Assembly (NCBI RefSeq): GCF_018991925.1
Contig: NW_024727688.1
Span: 1,025,753-1,089,752, forward strand
Length of the DNA stretch: 64,000 bases
Direction: 5' to 3'
Source: Homarus americanus
Lineage: Eukaryota; Arthropoda; Malacostraca; Decapoda; Nephropidae
The translations under genes and the position numbers were made by a program. Each line of letters opens with the position of its first letter. The stretch's first letter is position 1. This document shows positions 34,010 through 45,699 of the stretch, one piece after another. Below the pieces are notes generated by a model. The model was not told the origin of the DNA, did not search any database, and saw nothing but the letters and a program-made list of their open reading frames with translations.

Positions 34010-34195
34010 AAGATCGTGAGGGTGTGGAGGAGGAGTAGAGGTGAGGGTGTGGAGGAGGGGAGGGGGGTGGGAGGGGAGGTGGAGGGTGTGGAGGGAGGTG
34101 GGAGGGGTGGGAGGAGGTGAGGGGTGTGGAGGAGGTGAGGTGTGGAGGAGGTGAGGGTGTGGAGGAGGAGTAGAGGTGAGGGTGTGGAGGAGGTG
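34010..34195. repeat. 17-bp GTGGAGGAGGTGAGGGT minisatellite
   Basis: About ten degenerate copies. A longer unit (GGAGGAGTAGAGGTGAGGGT) occurs at both ends of the array. Confidence 0.88.
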
Positions 34196-34375
34196 ACTTA
34201 GTGGAACTCAAAAAAAGGAGAATTACAAGAAGATCAAAGTAAAACAAAAAAATTGCGAAACGAAAAACCCACAAAAAATTTAAGATTAAGTCGAGAGCTT
34301 TATAAGACTCAAGCAGTGGAACAAACATTGACTAATTGACCTGTTGTTTCTGTAACCTTGAGTCTTTGTTAGAAT

Positions 34376-34640
34376 TAAGGGATTTTGTGTTTATAGGGAG
34401 TCTTTTAGGTTAGGGTAAAGGGATTTTCAGGTATGTTATGGAGTCTTTTAGGTTAGGATTAGGGATTTTGTGCTGATAGGAAGTCTTTTAATTTAGGATA
34501 AGGGATTTTAAGGTATGGTATGGAGTCTTTTAGGTTAGGATTAGGGATTTTGTGCTGATAGGGAGTCTTTTAGGTTAAGATAAGGGCTTGTTATTTATTT
34601 AGGGAATATTTAGGGTAGGATACGGCTTTTTTTTTAACTT
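34376..34640. repeat. About 41-bp minisatellite in two alternating forms
   Basis: Every unit has GGGATTTT at its start and GGAGTCTTTTAGGTTAGGAT at its end. The middle alternates between TGTGCTGATA and AAGGTATGGTAT, giving a dimer of about 82 bases. Copies after 34590 decay. Confidence 0.85.
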
Positions 34641-34674
34641 AGGAAGGGAATATATTTTGGGGTAAAGTGAGTAA

Positions 34675-34965
34675 CCGACCTGGAATGAAGGCAGTTAAAT
34701 TGGAATGAAGGAAATTAAGCTGGAATGAAATCAACTGACCTGGAATAAAGACAGACTCACTGTGCTAGGATGAAGGCAATTGTGCTAGGAGACAATCAGT
34801 AATGAAGACAGTCGCTAGGATGAAGTCAATCTGGGAGACAATCAGGAATGAAGACAATGCCGCTAGGATGAAGTCAATTGAGCTGGGAGACAATCAGGAA
34901 TGAAGACAGTCTGCCGCTGGGATGAAGTCAATTAACCCCGGGAAAAGCAGACAGTGGTGCCAGAA
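34675..34965. repeat. Compound minisatellite with GGAATGAAG words
   Basis: First an approximately 20-bp unit (TGGAATGAAGGCAGTTAAAT), then a unit of about 48 bases containing GCTAGGATGAAGTCAATT and GGGAGACAATCAGGAATGAA, repeated three times. Confidence 0.82.
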
Positions 34966-35079
34966 TAAGGATAGAGTTGTGCCAAGATGTAGAAAGTGGC
35001 ACTGAGAGAAAGTTATGGCACTTGGATAAAGGCGCACACGACTAAGCCGACTTAATGGCACGGAGACAACGCCGCCACT

Positions 35080-35195
35080 GACTCGGGGAGGAAGACGGGC
35101 GGAGAAGAGACGTCGGGATGTGGCTGAGACGGAGGGATGTGGCTGAGAAGGAGGGATGTGGCTGAGGGGTGTGGCTGAGGGGTGTGGCTGAGACT
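35080..35195. repeat. GGGATGTGGCTGAG minisatellite
   Basis: Five to six copies of GGGATGTGGCTGAGA or GGGGTGTGGCTGAG, with 15-20-bp spacing. Confidence 0.85.
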
Positions 35196-35267
35196 AAGAA
35201 GAGTATGGAAGACATTATGGGAGTGGTCAGTAGTATAGACACGGGCGTTAGTACGTAATGAAGCGAG

Positions 35268-35430
35268 TATCGTAAATCGGGGAATGTCATCGCAAATCTG
35301 GGGACACTGAATCATAAATCGGGAACATTGAATCGTAAATCGGGAACACTGAATCGTAAATCAGGGAACACTGAGTCGTAAATCGGGGAACATTGAGTCG
35401 TAAATCGGGAACATTGAATCATAAATCGGG
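35268..35430. repeat. About 23-bp minisatellite (TCGTAAATCGGGAACATTGA)
   Basis: Seven to eight copies with A/G and CAT/CAC variants. Confidence 0.9.
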
Positions 35431-35489
35431 GAAATGATTTTAGTAACTCCAAGGTTTGTCACCTCCAGGATATAGACTCTCAGGCCCAA

Positions 35490-35775
35490 GACAACACTCA
35501 ATTCCAGGATTAGTCTTAACACCAGGATTAGTCTTAACACCAGGATTAGTCTTAACACCAGGATTAGTCTCAATTCTAGGATACATCTCAGCTCCAAGAT
35601 AGAGTCTCAGTTCCAGGATAGAGTCTCAGTTCCAAGATAGAGTCTCAGTTCCAGGATAGAGTCTCAATCCAGGATAGAGTCTCAGTTCCAGGATAGAGTC
35701 TCAATTCCAGGATAGAGTCTCAGTTCCAGGATAGAGTCTCAGTTCCAGGATAGAGTCTCAGCTCCAGGATAGAGT
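35490..35775. repeat. 18-19-bp minisatellites (CCAGGATTAG / CCAGGATAGAG)
   Basis: First four copies of an 18-bp unit (TCTTAACACCAGGATTAG), then about ten copies of a related 19-bp unit (GTCTCAGTTCCAGGATAGA). Confidence 0.92.
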
Positions 35776-35989
35776 GACAGCACCTGGAGGAGATTATAGT
35801 CGTGGTGTGGGGTGAAGACAAAGTGCTAGAGTGCAAGAGGACTACGGGAGGTGATGCTGAGTGGCAGATGGCAGCTCCCAGTTTTATCTCCCCCCACAAG
35901 TTTATGCCCCCCGTCTTGAGAGGTTAGTTAGGCTATTTGCCAAAACGAATCGCGGTTTTAGTTGGTCCTGCCTCTTGGGACTTACTGGA
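35776..35989. other. Unique intron sequence
   Basis: Nothing recognised. Confidence 0.5.
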
Positions 35990-36395
35990 AGTAGGGAGGA
36001 AAGAGGAGGAATGTGGAAACGAGAGGAGGAAAAAAAAGAGAGAAGGAAATTGAAGGAGACAAGGAAGAAGAGAGGAAACAAGGAAGAAAGGGGGAAATTA
36101 AAGGAAAATAGGGAGGAGGGGGAGGAGAAATAAGAGAGGGGAAATGGAGGAAATAAGAAAGAGGGAAAAAAGAAGGGAAATGGAAGGAAACAATGGAGGT
36201 GTGTGAGGACAATAGGTGGGAGAGAAAGGGAGGAGAAACTTGAAGAAAGAAGTGTGAAGGCGGGAGGGGAAAAAAGAGTGGGGAGAATTGAAGATGGGAA
36301 GGAAGGTATGTGGAGACGAGAGGGGGGAGAAAGGAAAGGAATGGAGGAAGGACAGAAAGAAAGAAAGAAAAAAAAGGAAGGAAGGAAGGTAGGAA
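35990..36395. repeat. Purine-rich tract
   Basis: GGAAGGAAAGGAGG and GAAAGAAAGAAAG words on the + strand. Confidence 0.88.
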
Positions 36396-36720
36396 ATAAC
36401 AATTCTTGCATTTTTTGTATTTACTTTTCAGTCTCTCTCTCTCTCTCTCTCCCATTAACTGCTTGCTTACTTGTTAATGAGGGTGTTTCTAGTATCACTT
36501 CATTAGTACCAGAATAATACCTATATGTTTCTCATCCTGTTTTCTCTCCTCGACCCCCCTCTTCCCTCTCCTTTTCCTCTCCTCTCCTCCTGCTTTCTTC
36601 TATTCTCATCCTCCCTCCACTCTCGTCCCTTCCATCTTCCTCCCACCTACTCATCTTCTCCCTAAATCCTGCCTCTCCCTCACCTGGCCTCCTCCTCCTC
36701 ACCTGCCTCCAGGTTCTACC
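36396..36720. repeat. (TC)n run and CT-rich tract
   Basis: (TC)n at 36430-36451. CT-rich at 36535-36715. Confidence 0.78.
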
Positions 36721-37764
36721 CTACAGCAGTGGAAGTAAAAATCATGCCACCACTAACATGATTTCTCCTCCCTAAGATCTTGTACCTGGGGGACAAGTAG
36801 GGCGGGAGGAGTTAGGGGAAGAGGGATGTGGCTGTTTCTGTTCTGGTGGACAAATGGTGCCAATTTTGTCGGGCTGTCCTAAGTATCGATTTCAAGGTCG
36901 AGGAACTGACAAGAAGTGGTCTTAGTATTTCGGGGGAGGTAGGAGAGGGAGGAGTAGGTGGGGAGAAGGGTGAGGAAGGGAGGAGCATAGTTTCAGTCTT
37001 AGGAGTGGTAGGGGGAAGGTGTTTTGCAGGTTGGGTTAGGTGTGCTGGGAGGATCAGACAGGGCTGGGGGGAGGGCTGGGCATTTATGGAGCATCACTTG
37101 CTGACAGTATATATATTAAGGCAGCTAGGTTGGCCATCACCCAATGGCTGCACGACAAGGTTCACTGCCGTCACCACCCGAGACTCCTTTCATTATAATT
37201 AATACTTATCAACTTTATTTTACCCTTTATCTCTCTTATCTCTTTAATCTTCAAACAAACAATGAGAAAACATCTCACTTGTAAATGAACCCCGAACCTT
37301 GAATGAACCCCAAACGCCAAAATTCGACCCCAGAAATTTGAACTGAAACACGGCGTAACAGTCTTAGTTCCTGGTCTCAGAGCCGGAAGAGGACTAAAGG
37401 GTTGTTCTCCGTCAGTCAGTCAGTCAGTCAGTTAGTTCTTCTGTCCGCGCCCCATTAGTCTGCCACAGTTCTGAATCATCCCTCACCACTCACTACACAC
37501 AGAGGTTTTTTCGTCAGACTCTACACAAGTTGACAGAACAGTGATAGGTTTGAGGGGAACAAATAAAGAAGATTGTTGTGAGGTAATCAACGGTGACGGA
37601 CACACACACACACACATTGGCCACACACACACACAACAGGGCTCCGGAAGAAACGCGAGTCTGAAATGCTTTCATGTTCTGCTGATTAGTGCTGAGATCT
37701 TTGGAGGCTAGATTCTGTACCGTCGTGCCCAAGATGGTTCCAGAGTCTCTAAGACGGGAACTTT
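36721..37764. other. Mostly unique intron sequence
   Basis: G-rich at 36930-37080, (GTCA)n at 37411-37431, short (CA)n runs at 37599-37634. No gene recognised. Confidence 0.5.
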
Positions 37765-38163
37765 GTTCCCTCGTCCTCCATGTGCTCCTCCCCGTCCCCC
37801 TATGCGTCCTCCTCCCCGTCCCCCATGTCCTCCTCCTCGTCCCCCCATGTCCTTCTCGTCCCCATGTCCCTCCTCCCCGTCCTGCGTCCCTCCTCCTCCC
37901 TCGTCCCATGTCCTCCCTCCTCAAACTCCCCATGTCCTCCTCCCTGTCCCCCATGTCCTCCTCCTCGTCCCCATGTCCTCCTCCTCCCGTCCCCATGTCC
38001 CTCCTCCTCCTCCTCGTCCCCATGTCCTCCTCCTCCTCCCCGTCCCCCATGTCCTCCTTGTCCCCATGTCCTCCTCCTCGTCCCCCATGTCCTCCCTCCT
38101 CGTCCTATGTCCTCCCTCCCTCCGTCCCTCATGTCCTCCTCCTCGTCCCCATGTCCTCCTCAT
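37765..38163. repeat. About 21-bp pyrimidine minisatellite (CCCCATGTCCTCCTCCTCGT)
   Basis: About 18 degenerate copies. Open frames on both strands here are artefacts. Confidence 0.92.
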
Positions 38164-38616
38164 AACCTGCATAGAAAAACGACCTCCACGTGTCATAGTA
38201 ATCACCTCCATGGCTGCAGGTTGAGGCGCTTCTGCGGGTGGTACATAGTCCTAACAGCGCCTTTTACTGAAGCACCCAAGAATATTCTGTGTAGCTGAGT
38301 CATATATTACCGTACTTACTGTTCACGTCATTTGATATAAAAAGCGTCCTCGCAAAAGAAAATACACAATGGCTCTGCAAGAGTGAATTCTGCCTTTCAC
38401 AGCTTTAATAAATGTTCAGTGTTCCTATTCTAGATTATTCGTTGTGTGAGGAAATTTGACTTCGATTTTTATGCCAATTTATGGGAGTGAGGGTCCCGAG
38501 AGTTTATACCGGCCCCTCGAGAACTGACACGCCTCTGACTTCCACATTTTCACCGTAAGATAATACTGACACCGCAAACATTGGGGTAAAACTAATATAT
38601 TTTATTTTTCTGACAG
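38164..38616. other. End of the 13.6 kb intron
   Basis: Unique sequence ending in the pyrimidine tract and acceptor TTTTTCTGACAG (38605-38616). Confidence 0.6.
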
Positions 38617-38983
38617 GTTCAGGCTGACGATCCGGACGTTGCCAGAGCGACTGGTGGGGGCCAAGTACAGTGTGGGTTTGCGCCCCCGGGTGACGCCCCA
38701 GATTGCTTCTAGGCTCACTCATCATGCCTGGCACGCCTATACCCGTCACAGCCATCCTCGAATCCACTACGACCATTTAAAGTCCTGGTGCCGCTGGCCG
38801 TCTGCCCAGCGAGACCAACAAGGACTTTTGTTCCCTGCAATCTTGGTTTTCTACGACTGCGGCTGTTTCACAACACCTGGTAGCTGGGTGTGCGGAGCGA
38901 CTGGCGTAACTGTGCGTGCATGGTAACACCTGCATTTGCACACTTCCCTCATGCAGAAGGACCGTCATCTGGAGAAATGGAGT
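38617..38983 (+). CDS. PlexA: Plexin exon: second PSI domain, with apparent frameshifts
   Basis: Recognisable plexin pieces lie in three different frames. RLTIRTLPERLVGAKY is at 38622-38669. VLVPLAV is at about 38782-38802, SETNKDF at about 38809-38829, and FYDCG at about 38850-38864. After 38890 the cysteine-rich PSI2 core is readable with small gaps (CVRSDWR, then CVHGN, then a C-rich tail). Family order is preserved, so this is the real second-PSI exon. The reading frame is broken by at least four or five single-base gains or losses. The first exon base triplet also carries one extra T relative to phase 0 from 25014. The 3' boundary is uncertain (38930-38990). The same gene is clean at 48.8-58.9 kb, so uncorrected sequencing indels are the likeliest cause. 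A decayed exon copy is the alternative. Confidence 0.72.
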
Positions 38984-39907
38984 CGTGATTTATCACTGAC
39001 AGGTTTATGTTGTGAAGGTCGTTGATTTATGATATGCGCCGCGATAAAGAAAGTATTATGTAAGATTTTCGGCATTAGCGAGGCGGCACTATCATCCCCA
39101 GGCTAGAAAGACACGACTGAGCGGGTGGATGAGAGCTATATACCAGGGTCTCTGCAACTATTTTGTCTTTATAGAAACGCATGGCGGATTTGAGAGTTTG
39201 AAGATAAAATACACTTCAGATTCATACACAAATACAAATAAGATACATAAACAATATGGCTTAGATCATACACGTTATGATCCGAAGACAAAAATGGCGT
39301 CATTCACACCAAAGGAGACTTGAATATACATATTCCACTTACGATAGTTTAGCGATTCACTTACGATCCATCTTTACGTTACGATGACCCAGCAAGATCC
39401 ATCTTCACGTTAAACCATTATCCTCAAAAGGTTAAACCATTGTCCTCAAGTATGTTAAACCATTGACGTCAAAACGTTATATTTATAGGCCTGCGTTACC
39501 CAAAGGGAAATAACCTATGTCCCAATGTTAAATTATGGGTTATACAAAAATCATTATCACTGCGCGATTCCAGCAATTATCTTTATGGGTAAGGCTATTG
39601 TTCTACAGGGTTAAATCATCGTCCTCAAAGGGTTAACCAACAGGTATCCTGGCCTGAGATGCAAGAAGGGGTTTCCACTGTTTATGGTAATGATGCGATC
39701 AAGTAGAGACTGTTGACAAAAAGTAAACATATCTATGACTTACTTTCTAAGATCCCCACTGTGAGTGCCGCCAGTCTGCCTGATCATACCGGCGGTGTGT
39801 GACGACTGTGTTCTGTGCTACGAGTTACAATGTTGTATGAACTTGTACTGACTTTGAGCAAGATGTTCATTGGCATATATACATGCACTTTTATTTGCGG
39901 AACCCAG
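38984..39907. other. Short intron between the PSI2 and PSI3 exons
   Basis: Bases 39350-39640 contain loose repeats of ATCCATCTTTACGTTA and TTAAACCATTGTCCTCAA. The acceptor of the next exon is uncertain (an AG at 39906-39907 is the best candidate). Confidence 0.5.
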
Positions 39908-40524
39908 CCCACCTGATGGTGCACGGGTCCGGCACTCTTACCTGTTCTGGACGGATCAGTCCCAGCTGTTGGCGGCGGACAGGGCTCGCTCAGAGCTACA
40001 ACTTAAGGTGGAGAACCTGCCGGCACTTCACTCGAGTCAGCTGGGCTTCCAGTGTGTGGTGAGCATTGAAGGTGCTACCATGCCGGGGCTTAGGTGGTGG
40101 AGTGACGACGAGGAGCTGAAGATGTATACAGTCCCAAGCACACCATTACCAGTTAGCAGCTACACCCGATGTGCAGCGCGTGGTGAGCCCACCGTCTACC
40201 GCCATGAGTCTACCGAGGAGAGTACGAGGCGGGTGACGCTTAAAGCGGAACCACAATCATGTAGTTGATGCACGCCCTCCGATACCGCATGGGCAGGCAT
40301 GGCGCGCACCACCATGACTGTTCCCTCTGTGTCACGCGTCACCCGCGCTACCGCTGCATCTGGTGTGGCGCTGCCTGCAGGTGTACCGAACTGCCCCTCC
40401 GCCCTCGGCGGCGTGCTGGCGTCTCGGTGGCCGCCTTGCCGCGACCCACCGACCGGGACCAATTGGGTATCATAGCCAACGATGCTCGACTCAGCCAGTG
40501 CCCCACGCCCAGGATACAGACATG
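39908..40524 (+). CDS. PlexA: Plexin exon: inter-PSI segment and third PSI domain, with apparent frameshifts
   Basis: One frame gives SELQLKVENLPALHSSQLGF and then CVVSIEGATM (about 39990-40082), matching the plexin segment between PSI2 and PSI3. After this the match moves between frames: EYEA at about 40221, VTLK and NHNHVVDA at about 40233-40275, then DCSLCVTRHPRYRCIWCGAA at about 40315-40374, which is the third PSI core. QCPTPRI near 40497-40517 leads into the first IPT repeat, and a donor GTGGGC follows at 40525. The PSI3 core with CSLCVTR is what points to Plexin A. At least four indels are needed to keep one frame. The start position is an estimate. Confidence 0.75.
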
Positions 40525-41006
40525 GTGGGCAACATTCAATTTACATTGTTTAGTGTTGTGAGCGTCGGGCCAAAAACCGACTGGGGAGCTGTAGGCGATG
40601 GGGAGGTAGAAAATCTTATCTTGCTGCCTGTGTTGTAAACAAGAACAGTAGCACCAGCTTTAAAATCTGCGAACATAAGTGAGACACAACATCCAGGCTG
40701 CTGAGAATTAAAAAACATGACTGAGGCAGGAGGACGAAGGTTGAGGCGGTGTATCAATCTCTGTCGGGAGTTCCTGAGAGTCCAAGTAAGAAAAAGCACC
40801 TGGGATCAGCTCATAATACAGGCATTCTTTTCTTAGGCTTGGGGGGGCAGAGACCACTAAAAATCGGGACAGGGAGGGTTTAGGTGAGGGTGGTTGCTGG
40901 TGTCACTGTCGAGGTTGTGGTCTACTGGCGGTTTATAGAGGTGAAAGGACATGTTTACACTGAGGTTAACTAGATAGTCTTACATGATTTCAACTTCCTG
41001 TAATTG
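40525..41006. other. Start of the 8.3 kb intron
   Basis: Unique sequence with no recognised gene. Confidence 0.5.
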
Positions 41007-41204
41007 TCTGTCTGGCTGGCTGTCTGGCTGGCTGGCTGGCTGGCTGGCTGGCTTTGCATGATGGTGGTCATTATGGGCTTAGGTCCTCTCTGCCCAGGCG
41101 GCTTCTGTACTGTTCATTTTTTTTCGTCGAAGGAAAATGCACATCCTCCTGGTTTTATAAATAGGCGAATCTTTTGTTTTTAATTGAGAGAGAGAGAGAG
41201 AGAG

Positions 41205-41250
<46 letters not shown>
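41007..41250. repeat. (CTGG)n, (GA)n and (CA)n microsatellites
   Basis: (GGCT)n of about ten units at 41013-41053. (GA)n at 41187-41206 abuts (CA)n of about 21 units at 41207-41249. Confidence 0.93.
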
Positions 41251-41251
<1 letters not shown>

Positions 41252-42255
41252 TACTACCTGGCATTGTTTTTATCCCAATAACCCTGGTAGTCTCGTTCAG
41301 GTGTTCGTTCACTAGCCACTTGTCAGTCATGTGTGTTTATAAATTCAGGTATTGTGTTGTGTGGACCTGCAGTCTGGTCGATCGGTCGCTTACTCAATGT
41401 TTTTCCTCCGGTAGTAAGTTCACCGTTTATACACATTTTTTTCGGCCGGATATTCTCCCTTGATTAACACCCAATATGGGATTATTTCTAAAGCCTATGT
41501 ATTATTACTTCGCTATTGATGAAAGGTTTATTTGATTTCTGTTTCTTTTTTAATATATTCTAGTAATTAGTTGAGATACGGTACTGGCGGCTGATGCTTT
41601 AGACTTTTATCAACGAGGAGTTACATCAAGCACGGACATCAAAGTTAACCTAACCTAAACTAGACACACAGCGTATGAAATACTCTGAAATATTTGTTGA
41701 AAGTTGGTACAAGTCGAGACAGGTAAAAGAATATTAATGTAGATACTGAAATATTACTGTAACTTGAAAGAGACGAGTAATTTAGTTATTTTGTATACAC
41801 ACATGGGATGTCTGAGTGAGTGACTGACTGATGTACACCTCTCCAAAAAAAACTCTCCAAAGATCAAAAGTACAAGAAAAAAACGAGAAATGAAATTATC
41901 CCCCCATGATGATTTTATTAAACAGACATCGGTACAGACAATAAATACTAAAAAAAATATAATACAATAAAACATAGGGAAATATCCGGGAGAATGTTGT
42001 CACTGGGAGCACTTTATAAATGTTCACGAGCTGTAACAAATTCCCTGAAAGTTGGGAAATTTTCAAAAGTTATATAGAGTTTTTTTTGTTTATAGTGAAT
42101 GCGATGAATTCTGTAAATATACGATTAGGGAATTTCTCTCAATCTGGGTCTGTTTTTATAAATTTGTCTGTCTCTTTATGAATCTCTTTTATTTATTTAT
42201 CAATCTTTTTATCTCTTTATAATTTATCCGTCTATTAATATTTCTATCAATATCT

Positions 42256-42257
<2 letters not shown>
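41251..42257. other. AT-rich unique intron sequence
   Basis: A short AACCTAACCTAA word at about 41647-41658. No gene recognised. Confidence 0.5.

Positions 42258-42305
<48 letters not shown>
42258..42305. repeat. (GT)n microsatellite
   Basis: About 23 perfect GT units. Confidence 0.95.
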
Positions 42306-42309
<4 letters not shown>

Positions 42310-43519
42310 CCCTCTAATATTTTTCCCTGAGTTTCACCACCATATTTTCGTAGCCCGGAGGCACCATAAGTCAGCACCATCACCCATGACAGGTAACAAG
42401 GGCTTGGCGGAAGGATGAACGGGAGTAGAAATTCACCATTACTGTGCGTCATCCAGCTGAAAGTCCGCTCCTTCACGCTACCCCTCCTCACCACCCCTCC
42501 TCGCCTCCGTCGGGTAGTACAAGTGGCAGTGTCTGATGCCGCTTCAGGAGTTGCTGATGCCTGCAGGTCGTTAGTCTTGCTGGGAGTGTCACTTGGAGGA
42601 GCTCTTGGTGGTGGTGTTGATGCCTTTAGGGGCGTTGTTGCTGTTACTTACGACGCCGTCAAGAGGTGGTGTTACTGCTGGTAGTGACTCCTCCAGGAAG
42701 TTTAAGGTGCTGTTCCCGCTGGGTAGAGATGTTGCTGGTAAAGGCTGTGTTATAGATGCTGTTAATGCTGGTGGTGAGGCCATTTGGTGCTGTTACCGGT
42801 AGCGTCACTGAGTTGTGGGTAGTGGCAATCTTTACGAGGAACTAACTGCTGCTGCCACTGCTGTTAACACCTTCAGGTAATGGCGGTGTTGATCTCTGCT
42901 TGGTAACGCACAACACACACACAACACACACACACACACAACACAACACACAACACAACACACACATTTGTTTTCTTATCCTAGTTCACTATTACCCATT
43001 CCATCTCTGCTCGATGATCTCGTGGTTGACTTCACCTCTGGATGTCTTCCCATTGGACCTGGATACAGTTCACATAATAAGTCACATCGGACACTAAATT
43101 TACCAACTATACGTCATTGACTTGCTAAAAACCACGTCAGTATTTACAGGTTTAACTCCCATAACTCCACGATTTATGCTCAATGCTCCTACATGATATA
43201 CATCTTTGAATATTTCTCTACTTTATCGACATTGGTATCCATTTATTCAACAATTGTCGGCTATAACTTACACATTCGCACGATATAAATATGTTTTAAT
43301 TATCCGAGGGGACCAATTAGCGTATATTCTCCCCCCCGCGGGCCATTTACACTGCCGTTCCACCATTGCCTCAACTATTGCACCAACACGGATGACTTAC
43401 AGTAGTGCGTCGGCCACCACCATTCCCAGCCGCCGGGATATTCGCTACACTGTGTAATCTGGCCAGCTAGTGCCTACATTAACTAATAAATACTGCTAGT
43501 TAGGTCAATACGGCCGCTG
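42306..43519. other. Unique intron sequence with degenerate GTTGCTG words and a CA run
   Basis: Bases 42500-42870 are rich in GTTGCTG/GCTGGTGGTG words. A CACAACACA-type run lies at 42908-42966. Open frames at 42415-42684 and 43206-43457 have no recognised family. Confidence 0.5.
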
Positions 43520-43755
43520 GTGTGTCGGTGCTGGGGAAGGGGGAGGAAGAGGGAAGAAGAGGAAGGAGGAGGTGAAGAGAGGTTCAGAAGAAGGGGAAGG
43601 ATGAGGGAAAGAGAGAGAGAGAAGGGAATAGCAGAGGAAGGAGGGAGTGGAGGGGAGAGGAGGGAAGGGCAGAAGGATGACGGAAGGAGAGGCAGGGTAA
43701 GGAGGAGAGAAGGGAGGTGAAGGAGGAGGAGGAGAAAATGAAGGAGACAGTAGGG
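43520..43755. repeat. Purine-rich tract
   Basis: GGAAGGGGGAGGAAGAGGG and GAGAGAGAGAAGG words. Confidence 0.88.
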
Positions 43756-44342
43756 AAACGGGGGGAGAACATGGTGTTTATAGTTGATTTTTTTTTTCGT
43801 CTGATGTTAGTTAATATTTTGCTTTTTTCTCATATTTATCTGTATTGTGACTTATTCTCTCTCTTTATTTTCCTCTTATTTCTTTCAAAGGTTCGTCTGG
43901 TGTTTGTTTTAATCATCTATTGTTTTTCATCATCTATTGAGTATTGTTATTATTTTTGTTTGTGTGTTGATTGCTTTTGCTCTTTCCGATTTTGTTTTGT
44001 ACGAGTCTTTGTTGTTCATTGTGTTCTATACGAGCTGTTCTTTGTGTCTCTTCCCCCCCCGCACGCCCTCCTGCCCCACCCCACCGCCCCCTGCCCCACT
44101 GCACCCCCACTGCACCCCTGCCCCACCCCCACCGCCCAACTGCACCCCCCACCGCTCCCGCCCACTGCCCCCACCGCCCCCCTGCCCAACCCTCACATAG
44201 AATATACGGGGGTGGGGTGGGGGCAATGCTATTTCCCTTCAATAACTTGTAAAACTGCTTCATGGGGCAATATGGGTTGTGGTTTCCAGCGCCATGAAGT
44301 AGTAGTGTGGATGTTAAGGTGGAATCTGACATCCGTGTATAC
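43756..44342. repeat. T-rich sequence followed by a C-rich CCCCACTGCA array
   Basis: T-rich at 43785-44050. Degenerate CCCCACTGCACCCCC and CCCCACCGCCCC words at 44055-44195. Confidence 0.75.
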
Positions 44343-44402
44343 TTTATTTATGCATACATACATACATACATACAATCATACATACATACATACATACACA
44401 AT
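44343..44402. repeat. (ATAC)n tetranucleotide run
   Basis: About 13 units of CATA with one interruption (CAATCATA). Confidence 0.92.
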
Positions 44403-45319
44403 AATGATGATCTGGGACCACTCATCACCACTACCACCATCATTACCCACTCCCGACTCACCACCACTCCTCCCCACCACTCCTCCCCACCACTCCTCCC
44501 CACCATCAATAGCGCCTATATCATATCAATCAGGGAGAGAGGGAGGGAGGGGGAGGGAAACAAACCTAATCTAACCAAACCCTTACTATTGAGTATAGTC
44601 TGTGCAGGATGACACTAACTGACTGACCACCACCTACCTCCGCGGCCCTTGTATTAGTTCTGTTGCCTCGTGTTCATCACCAAGGAACAATTTCACTTTG
44701 TTTTACCTATTTTTTTTTTGGTTCACCTGTGAGTTGGAGCTGAACTTGTCACGATCAACAGCACCGATTGGATTTTTTTTATCGTATTTTTGTTTTTTAT
44801 TGTTTTTTTTGGTGGTTTTTTTTTTGTGTTTTTAAGTGATAATATTTCTGGCAGTGATGGTGTTTTTTTTTTTTTTAGTTATGGGTTTTTGTTGGTGTAT
44901 AATAATATCCGGTGTTGGAGAAATTGATGGAGTGTTGGAGGACGATAGTGGAGTTATCGTAAGAGAGGGCTATTGTGCGTTGTCTGTGGCGAGTGAGGAC
45001 CATTGGCGAGTAATTCTGGTGTTATTTTGATGCGTTCATGTGCGAGTGGTGATAACACACACACACACACACACACACTCCCTAGATCACTGTATGTTTT
45101 AGGACCCTGAACTTTCACTATTTCATGACCCTGACGTATGAGGTTTACCCTAGGGGGGGGTTATTATACCAATTTTATTAATTTTCATACATGTTACGTT
45201 CCATACACTGCAAATATTTTCTCTTGACAATATTTTTGGTTTTACGTTTTTCACTGGAATGGTTGTGGTTGATGATGCTGTTGTTGTTGTTGTTGTTATA
45301 TTTTTTGTTGTCATTGTTA
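44403..45319. repeat. Mixed intron sequence with CCACCACTCCTC words, T runs and a CA run
   Basis: CACCACTCCTCC repeats at 44460-44505. T-rich at 44708-44880. (CA)n at 45056-45078. No gene recognised. Confidence 0.6.
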
Positions 45320-45418
45320 TTTAATATTGTTATTATTTTTATTATTATTATTATTATTATTGTTATTATTATTATTATTATTATTATCATCATCATCGTT
45401 ATTATTATTATTATTAAA
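45320..45418. repeat. (ATT)n trinucleotide array
   Basis: About 30 imperfect TTA/ATT units with ATC interruptions near 45387-45398. Confidence 0.93.
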
Positions 45419-45699
45419 CAACAATACTTAATTTTCTATAGTAATCTTCACTCCTCATCTCTCACCAATTCCACCAACTGTGCCGGTTTGAGCCCAGGGG
45501 TGGCGTGAGGTGTATACCTAATGAGCTGGGGTAGCCTCACCTGTGTAATCAAATGCCTTACACGTCGTCTTTCCGGAGCCTCTCTGAGACTCCTCCTGTA
45601 TCTTCAGGCAGGGAAGGAAGGAGTCTTGTGCTTGTAGGGTAAATTGCTTGGAGTCTTACATCTAAGGGTTGATAAGAATTTTTCCGAAGCAATTATTGG
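45419..45699. other. Unique intron sequence
   Basis: Nothing recognised. Confidence 0.5.

Noticed and set aside
40265..40638. Independent small proteins predicted on both strands near 40.3-40.6 kb
   Set aside because: The + strand segment is the third PSI domain of the plexin in a shifted frame; the others are shadows of it.
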